Assembly: GCF_014805625.2 (NCBI RefSeq)
Contig: NW_023998414.1
Span: 23,782,413 to 23,846,412 of the forward strand
Origin: Glossina fuscipes
Lineage: Eukaryota; Arthropoda; Insecta; Diptera; Glossinidae
DNA: 64,000 bases
Reading direction: 5' to 3'
The notes under the pieces were generated by a model. It was not told the DNA's origin. It searched no databases and saw only the letters and a program-made list of their open reading frames with translations. Numbering within the stretch: position 1 is the first letter of the stretch; each line of letters starts with the position of its first letter. Below, in pieces: positions 62,301 through 64,000 of the stretch. The position numbers and the translations under genes are program-made.

Positions 62301-63759
62301 AGGCAACGTATACCTGAAGTACGAAAAATTTTAATCATAGATTGGGTAGGATTTCCTCTAAAAACCGTTGAAATAATTTGATAAATATATTAGTTTTCAT
62401 GTTATTACGTAGGACGTCCATCATGGTAATGGAACTCAACAAGCTTTCTATGATAATCCTGATGTATTATATCTTTCCATACATCGTCATGATGACGGTA
62501 ACTTTTTTCCCGGTACTGGTGGACCCACTGAGGTAAAATGAAAGATTTAAAATCATTAATATTATATTATTTACTAAATAATTTCTGTTTTTAGTGCGGT
62601 TCCGGAGCTGGTTTGGGATACAACGTAAACATTTCCTGGTCGGGAGCTTTAAATCCACCTCTCGGCGATGCCGAATATATTTCTGCATTCCGCACCATTG
62701 TGATGCCTATTGCTCGCTATTTTAATCCCGATATCGTTTTAGTATCAGCTGGTTTTGATGCTGCTGCCGGTCATCCCGCTCCATTGGGTGGTTACTTGGT
62801 ATCCCCGGCCTGTTTTGGTTTTATGACTTGCGAACTTATGCAGTTAGCCAACGGTAAAGTAGTGTTAGCTTTAGAGGGTGGCTACGATTTACCTGCTATT
62901 TGTGATTCGGCACAGGAGTGCGTTCGAGCCTTATTAGGAGATCGTCTCTCGCCTTTGCAAGAAAATGAATTAAATCGTCCACCATGTCAAAATGCCATTG
63001 ACACGCTGCAAAAAACCATAGCCATACAGGTAAGCCTTTGCCTTAATTTGTATAACGTACTCTCAAGCACAAATTGACCGATACACAGTCAATTGTGCTT
63101 GACTTGCACAGTCTATTGTCGAACTGCAATTATTGGTAGCTTCATCAACATCAAAATTGGGACAGCGAGTTAGTAACGGATTTGTGATGTAGATTCTTTT
63201 GCCTTAAAATTCTTCAAGTAACTTGTTTTCAAAGATAGCTTAGGGCCTCTGCTATCGATATGAAATTTGATGCAAATATCTGTCAGCCTTGTATCCCTTA
63301 ACAAGCCTGATAACAATTTAATTTATCTTTAGTAACTATATATTCTTAGCCTGAAAATCTTTTAATGTCCGCGTGAAAGGGAATATAAGTTTAATCTCTT
63401 CTTACTTCTTAAGTCTCATTGAAAGATTTCTCAATCCGTTTTTAGACCTTAGAAATAAACATCAGAGATCACATCAAGTACACATACATTGTATATTCGG
63501 TCGATGGTAAATGTAAAAGATACCGCCACAGCCGAATAAGCGTAATTTTCTTACTTATAAATTCTCAAAAGCTATAACGGAGGAAATGTTAATTAATGTA
63601 ACTTCTCTTTTGGCTTTTTACCTAGTCTCAGCATTGGCCTTGTGTACGTCGTTTAGCGCATACTGTAGCGATGTCTGCTTTAGAAGCTATTAAAATTGAA
63701 CGTGATGAGTCGGAAACTGTAACTGCAATGGCTGGACTTTCTATGCAGCCTTTAAATAA
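24100..63759 (+). CDS. HDAC4: histone deacetylase 4, class IIa (gene span, incomplete at the 3' end)
   Basis: Twelve coding exons (listed separately) join in frame to at least 1143 residues; the last visible donor shows that more follows past the window. In order: a short N-terminus; a Q/K/E-rich coiled segment (about 45-130); a MEF2-binding motif (about 130-150); a basic NLS region (about 212-245); a disordered S/P/A/Q region (260-760); and a deacetylase domain (about 780-1100). Three 14-3-3 phospho-serine motifs are present: [19 protein letters not shown] and PLSRTLSSP. The catalytic domain keeps the HH pair in PPGHHAE, the zinc ligands Asp and His in DWDVHH and Asp in [10 protein letters not shown], and the class IIa CxC/His/Cys structural zinc site. 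HDAC4 shuttles between cytoplasm and nucleus under CaMK/SIK-type phosphorylation and represses MEF2 targets. Unlike vertebrate class IIa enzymes it has Tyr, not His, at the transition-state position (Tyr1051). Introns 1 and 2 are 11.8 and 20.0 kb. Confidence 0.95.
26341..26920. repeat. tandem duplication of a ~270-bp unit with different microsatellite expansions
   Basis: Copies 26341-26608 and 26609-26920 share TATTTATCCTAAC, GTGTTCGTAATT, AAAGTCATTCTAATACAATT, GTAATTAATTTTTCCTTA and ATGAAAGAGAGAATGATAAT. Copy 1 has a (TA)n run where copy 2 has a short TATCAGGATG. Copy 2 has a ~75-base GA run where copy 1 has GAGAAACAGAGAGAAAA. Confidence 0.85.
27440..27870 (+). repeat. GTCY-family dispersed repeat, nested fragments
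   Basis: Plus orientation. AGAATCGGAGTCGGAGTCGG precedes a GTCGGTCAGTCCG tract; then a partly repeated second set of landmarks follows, ending with ATGAATAACTGTAGGGTGG and GGGCCTTGGCCCATTATAG. Confidence 0.65.
28270..28810 (+). repeat. GTCY-family dispersed repeat fragments
   Basis: A fragment at 28270-28330 (TGGGCCGCAGGCC) and a longer one at 28450-28810 carrying ATTATACCGGTTGATTTAGA, a GTCCCTCTGTCCC tract, GAGCACTTCCCGTACATAAC and GTGAATAATTGTAGGATG. Confidence 0.65.
31277..31314. repeat. (ATCC)n microsatellite
   Basis: Eight to nine perfect tetranucleotide repeats. Confidence 0.95.
32265..32440. repeat. GA-rich compound microsatellite
   Basis: Runs of GA, GGGAGA, AAG and AGAT in one purine-rich tract. 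Confidence 0.9.
35975..36093 (+). CDS. HDAC4: HDAC4 exon 2 (coding)
   Basis: Acceptor TTTTTAG, donor GTGAGT. It completes codon 12 as Asp and encodes 39 more residues: [31 protein letters not shown] and DLDQQILE. The end begins the Q/E-rich helix matching the vertebrate N-terminal oligomerisation segment. Confidence 0.9.
36131..36171. repeat. (TA)n microsatellite
   Basis: TA run less than 40 bases into the intron after the exon ending at 36093. Confidence 0.95.
37353..37455 (+). mobile_element. end fragment related to the foldback-like element
   Basis: AAGGGTGTGAAG, then AACTAGCAAAGGCAC and AACAGAACTTTGTTGA follow in the same order as in the arms of the 38690-41064 element, where they read TGTGAAG, AACTAGCAAAGACAC and AACAGAGCTTTGCT. 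I see no partner arm nearby, so it looks truncated. Confidence 0.65.
37871..37912 (+). repeat. decayed copy of the (ATT)n-linked repeat
   Basis: GCCAAAGAATAAATTGTAAG followed by a hairpin and CAAGCACTAG. The (ATT)n run is absent. Confidence 0.5.
38681..38689 (+). repeat. target-site duplication, left copy
   Basis: GAAATCATT, identical to 41065-41073 on the other side of the foldback-like element. Confidence 0.75.
38690..41064. mobile_element. foldback-like element, 2375 bp, long inverted arms around a minisatellite
   Basis: The left arm (38690 to about 39337) and right arm (about 40488-41064) are reverse complements with modest divergence. Shared landmarks, read inward, are TGTGAAGATAAATTCGAATT, AACTAGCAAAGACACC, ATATTTTTG, GTACCTGTCGAA, GCGAAAAATGGGTGTAGTAT and TTTAAGGTATATCAC. 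The core is a tandem array (listed separately). A 9-bp duplication flanks it exactly. Long arms, an internal tandem repeat and a 9-bp duplication are typical of Foldback elements, and Mutator-type transposases also make 9-bp duplications. No transposase frame is present, so it is non-autonomous. The outermost ~5 bases of the two arms differ (AAGCA versus GAGGG). Confidence 0.85.
39338..40487. repeat. ~37-bp minisatellite, roughly 30 copies, inside the foldback-like element
   Basis: The unit contains TTTTGTACTGGAATATATTG followed by TACTACAGTATAGTGTA. Variants replace GGAATATA with AGAATTTA, and others carry TGTGTGTAG instead of TATAG (about 41 bp). Variants alternate in a repeated order, implying larger units were duplicated. 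Open frames here are translations of the repeat and not genes. Confidence 0.95.
41065..41073 (+). repeat. target-site duplication, right copy
   Basis: GAAATCATT, identical to 38681-38689. Confidence 0.75.
42735..43572 (-). repeat. near full-length GTCY-family dispersed repeat, reverse orientation
   Basis: It starts with AAGCAAGTAAGAATAGTCGG and GCAACGCCGAC and runs through CAGACGGACAGACAGGC to TACCACAAGCGGTGTAGG. The opposite terminus of forward copies is GTTCTTACTTGTTTT, so this is the same element reversed. A shorter start-like fragment sits at about 42628. Confidence 0.75.
43585..43935 (+). repeat. GTCY-family copy in forward orientation, facing the 42735 copy
   Basis: TTTTATATCCTACATCACTT opens it. 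Then come GTGCGGATATATGCAACACT, a CCCGTTTGTCCGTC tract, ACTTTTTCGACTATTGCCCC and GTTTTATGAATAACTGTAGG. It forms a tail-to-tail inverted pair with 42735-43572. Confidence 0.75.
44010..44152 (+). repeat. ~110-bp repeat leading into a (TA)n run
   Basis: AAAACCGTGTTATAATATTC, GCAAATTTTATATCGTGTTG and GGGGTGATGCC are followed directly by (TA)n. The same block precedes a (TG)n run at 50800-50956. Confidence 0.8.
48312..48392. repeat. (TA)n-(TG)n compound microsatellite
   Basis: About 40 bases of TA then about 38 of TG. Confidence 0.95.
49640..50325 (+). repeat. near full-length GTCY-family repeat, forward
   Basis: TGCGGATATATGAAACACAG, then CATCCGTCCGTCTGTCTGTC, TGATGAAATTTGGTACACTG, CACTTTTTCGACCACTTCCC, and at the end GGGTATTTAATAGTCGACC and TTTTTTCTTGTTTC. 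Confidence 0.75.
50800..50956 (+). repeat. ~110-bp repeat leading into a (TG)n run
   Basis: Shares AAACCGTGTTA, CGCAAATTTTATACCGTGTT, ACAAGTACCGC and GGGGATGCC with 44010-44152, but ends in (TG)n instead of (TA)n. The 124-codon frame across it is a repeat artefact. Confidence 0.8.
52245..52500 (+). pseudogene. mariner-type transposase N-terminal relic
   Basis: The plus strand encodes [20 protein letters not shown], then [17 protein letters not shown]. This fits the second helix-turn-helix block of mariner transposases (K.....NRR...RE.A..V..S.GSC..I). The frame ends at 52486-52488 and the catalytic domain is absent. Confidence 0.7.
53812..54800 (-). pseudogene. mariner transposase relic, catalytic half
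   Basis: On the minus strand in broken frames: MAGDEN near 54765, [31 protein letters not shown], then VVYYELLKPN after a frameshift, [11 protein letters not shown], and [20 protein letters not shown]. The end is [13 protein letters not shown] and [10 protein letters not shown] before a TGA at 54211-54209. These are the D,D34D catalytic blocks of mariner. The N-terminal half is missing at the right, where a GTCY-family repeat abuts. Confidence 0.88.
54830..55240 (-). repeat. GTCY-family repeat, reverse orientation
   Basis: Contains CAGACGGACAGACCGGCTTA and TACCAGATGTGGTGTAG. It joins the broken end of the mariner relic. Confidence 0.65.
55356..55388. repeat. (TG)n microsatellite
   Basis: Uninterrupted TG dinucleotide run. 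Confidence 0.95.
55650..56015 (+). repeat. GTCY-family repeat, forward, ending about 110 bases before an HDAC4 acceptor
   Basis: GAGCGGATGTATGCAACA, then ATACCGATCGATTTAGAATC, TCTATCTCCGTCCGTCTTG and TTATATGAATAACTGTA occur in order. Confidence 0.7.
56128..56235 (+). CDS. HDAC4: HDAC4 exon 3 (coding), Q-rich helix
   Basis: Acceptor GTTACAG, donor GTAAGT; 36 codons in phase 0. It encodes [20 protein letters not shown], then [16 protein letters not shown], the amphipathic Q/K/E helix that tetramerises in vertebrate class IIa enzymes and lies next to the MEF2 site. Confidence 0.93.
56248..56331. repeat. poly(A) run followed by (AAT)n, just inside intron 3
   Basis: About 45 A's, then about 12 AAT units, beginning only 12 bases past the GTAAGT donor of the exon ending at 56235. 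Confidence 0.95.
58017..58716 (+). repeat. near full-length GTCY-family repeat, forward, ~700 bp
   Basis: It runs from TATCCTACACTGCTTGTGGC through ACAGATCGATTCAGAATC, CCTGTCTGTCCATG, GTTCAATCTACAAGATGCAA and TGGTTCGATTCCGTCAATTT. It ends with a CAGCCTTGACCGACTG block and GTTCTTACTTGTTTT, and gives the clearest view of the family ends. Confidence 0.8.
58861..59040 (+). CDS. HDAC4: HDAC4 exon 4 (coding), with two in-frame acceptors
   Basis: Donor GTAAGT at 59041. The acceptor may be at 58860 (ATTTAG), adding [10 protein letters not shown], or at 58890 (CTTTCCAG), starting [20 protein letters not shown]. The two differ by exactly 30 bases and both keep phase 0. The exon continues with an alanine tract, [16 protein letters not shown] and SPEVKQILN. 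The last residues are the first half of the MEF2-binding motif. Confidence is high for 58891-59040 and moderate for the extension. Confidence 0.85.
59152..59234 (+). CDS. HDAC4: HDAC4 exon 5 (coding), second half of the MEF2-binding motif
   Basis: Acceptor GCGTCAAG, donor GTAGGC. It encodes [20 protein letters not shown] and PYRINHP. Joined to the previous exon it gives [16 protein letters not shown], matching the vertebrate MEF2-binding helix EVKMKLQEFVLNKKKA in spacing and hydrophobic positions. Confidence 0.9.
59310..59443 (+). CDS. HDAC4: HDAC4 exon 6 (coding)
   Basis: Acceptor CGTATAG, donor GTAAGT. It encodes a Ser/Pro-rich stretch ending [11 protein letters not shown], the start of the first 14-3-3 motif, which is completed in the next exon. 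Confidence 0.92.
59802..59951 (+). CDS. HDAC4: HDAC4 exon 7 (coding), first 14-3-3 site and NLS
   Basis: Acceptor TACACACAG, donor GTATGT. With the previous exon it reads RKTASEPNL, whose serine corresponds to Ser246 of human HDAC4. [20 protein letters not shown] and [18 protein letters not shown] follow, the arginine/lysine-rich region equivalent to the nuclear localisation signal. Confidence 0.95.
60308..61089 (+). CDS. HDAC4: HDAC4 exon 8 (coding), disordered linker with the second 14-3-3 site
   Basis: Acceptor TTCGATTAG, donor GTAAGC; 260 codons plus the end of codon 260. It has [29 protein letters not shown] (matching SPSLPNITLG in human HDAC4), a long Ala/Ser/Pro/Gln region, and [16 protein letters not shown], equivalent to the Ser467 site of human HDAC4. 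Confidence 0.95.
61164..62345 (+). CDS. HDAC4: HDAC4 exon 9 (coding), third 14-3-3 site and N-terminal half of the deacetylase domain
   Basis: Acceptor TTTCTTCAG, donor GTAGGA; exactly 394 codons. It has [21 protein letters not shown] (equivalent to human Ser632), [17 protein letters not shown] with the CxC zinc ligands, [48 protein letters not shown] with the catalytic His pair, and KILIIDW at the donor. Confidence 0.97.
62413..62532 (+). CDS. HDAC4: HDAC4 exon 10 (coding), catalytic zinc ligands
   Basis: Acceptor TACGTAG, donor GTAAAA; 40 codons. It opens [20 protein letters not shown], whose Asp and His bind the catalytic zinc, and continues [20 protein letters not shown]. Confidence 0.97.
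62595..63029 (+). CDS. HDAC4: HDAC4 exon 11 (coding), third zinc ligand and catalytic Tyr
   Basis: Acceptor TGTTTTTAG, donor GTAAGC; 145 codons. It has [38 protein letters not shown] with the third zinc-binding Asp, and [20 protein letters not shown]. The Tyr of GGYDL (codon 62883-62885) takes the place of the His of vertebrate class IIa enzymes. Confidence 0.97.
63030..63625 (+). other. HDAC4: HDAC4 intron 11
   Basis: AT-rich, 596 bases. I see nothing coding or repetitive in it beyond a short frame that reads on past the previous donor. Confidence 0.8.
63626..63759 (+). CDS. HDAC4: HDAC4 exon 12 (coding), C-terminal region with NES-like motif
   Basis: Acceptor TTTACCTAG. It encodes [18 protein letters not shown], then [20 protein letters not shown], matching the ETVTAMASLSV nuclear-export region of human HDAC4. 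The exon ends at the donor GTAAGT (63760), after two bases of a codon. If the donor is not used, the next codons are AAG TAA, a stop. Confidence 0.9.
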
Positions 63760-64000
63760 GTAAGTATTGCATTTTATTGTGATAAATGTTTCGTGACACC
63801 TCGAAATATGCAAAGAAAATCCCATAATATATGCATGTTTTTAATCATCGTAAATAGCCAAACCGATTTAGACATATCTGTCCGGCTGGCCGTATGTTAA
63901 TATCACGATTATGATTTTAAAAATTTTGTTTAAAACACCAAATTGAAATTTTTCTCTATCATTCTTATCAAATCTGTTGGTCACAATTACTGATTTTGAC

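Noticed and set aside
1..64000. CRISPR arrays, tRNA, rRNA and known fly microRNAs
   Set aside because: A by-eye scan found no spacer arrays, no tRNA A/B box pairs with a foldable cloverleaf, no rRNA and no familiar mature microRNA sequence; a tRNAscan or Infernal run would be decisive.

Overview
The window is AT-rich genomic DNA from an insect, almost certainly a higher fly (Diptera: Brachycera). The evidence is spliced genes with GT-AG introns and AATAAA signals, an RpS6 protein nearly identical to Drosophila RpS6 (248 aa, introns after codon 2 and within codon 71), a class IIa histone deacetylase of Drosophila HDAC4 type, mariner and hAT relics, and dispersed repeats carrying GTCY tracts as in dipteran mini-me/DINE-like elements. 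The species cannot be fixed from the sequence. There is no bacterial, CRISPR or viral content that I can support.

Layout. 1-1800 is non-coding with two 31-bp tandem arrays. 2052-2786 (minus) is a compact three-exon MADF-BESS gene. 5985-7140 (plus) is the terminal exon of an unrecognised basic protein. 7.2-10.1 kb holds repeats and a mariner relic. 10116-11127 (minus) is RpS6 with its 5'-TOP start. 11.2-24.1 kb is non-coding: microsatellites, a complete 338-bp hAT MITE with an 8-bp target duplication at 18903-19240, and a weak coding candidate near 21.0-21.4 kb.

From 24100 to beyond the right end lies HDAC4 (plus). Twelve coding exons are visible, giving at least 1143 residues: the N-terminal Q-rich/MEF2-binding part, three 14-3-3 phospho-motifs, and the whole deacetylase domain. 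Its introns 1 and 2 are 11.8 and 20.0 kb and hold most of the repeats. Intron 2 contains the most unusual object in the window: a 2375-bp foldback-like element with ~600-bp inverted arms, an internal ~37-bp minisatellite and an exact 9-bp target duplication (38690-41064).

The genes show no operon-like functional link. HDAC4 is a signal-regulated transcriptional corepressor, RpS6 a 40S ribosomal protein, and the MADF-BESS protein a probable DNA-binding regulator. Many short ORFs elsewhere are translations of microsatellites or decayed repeats and were left out.
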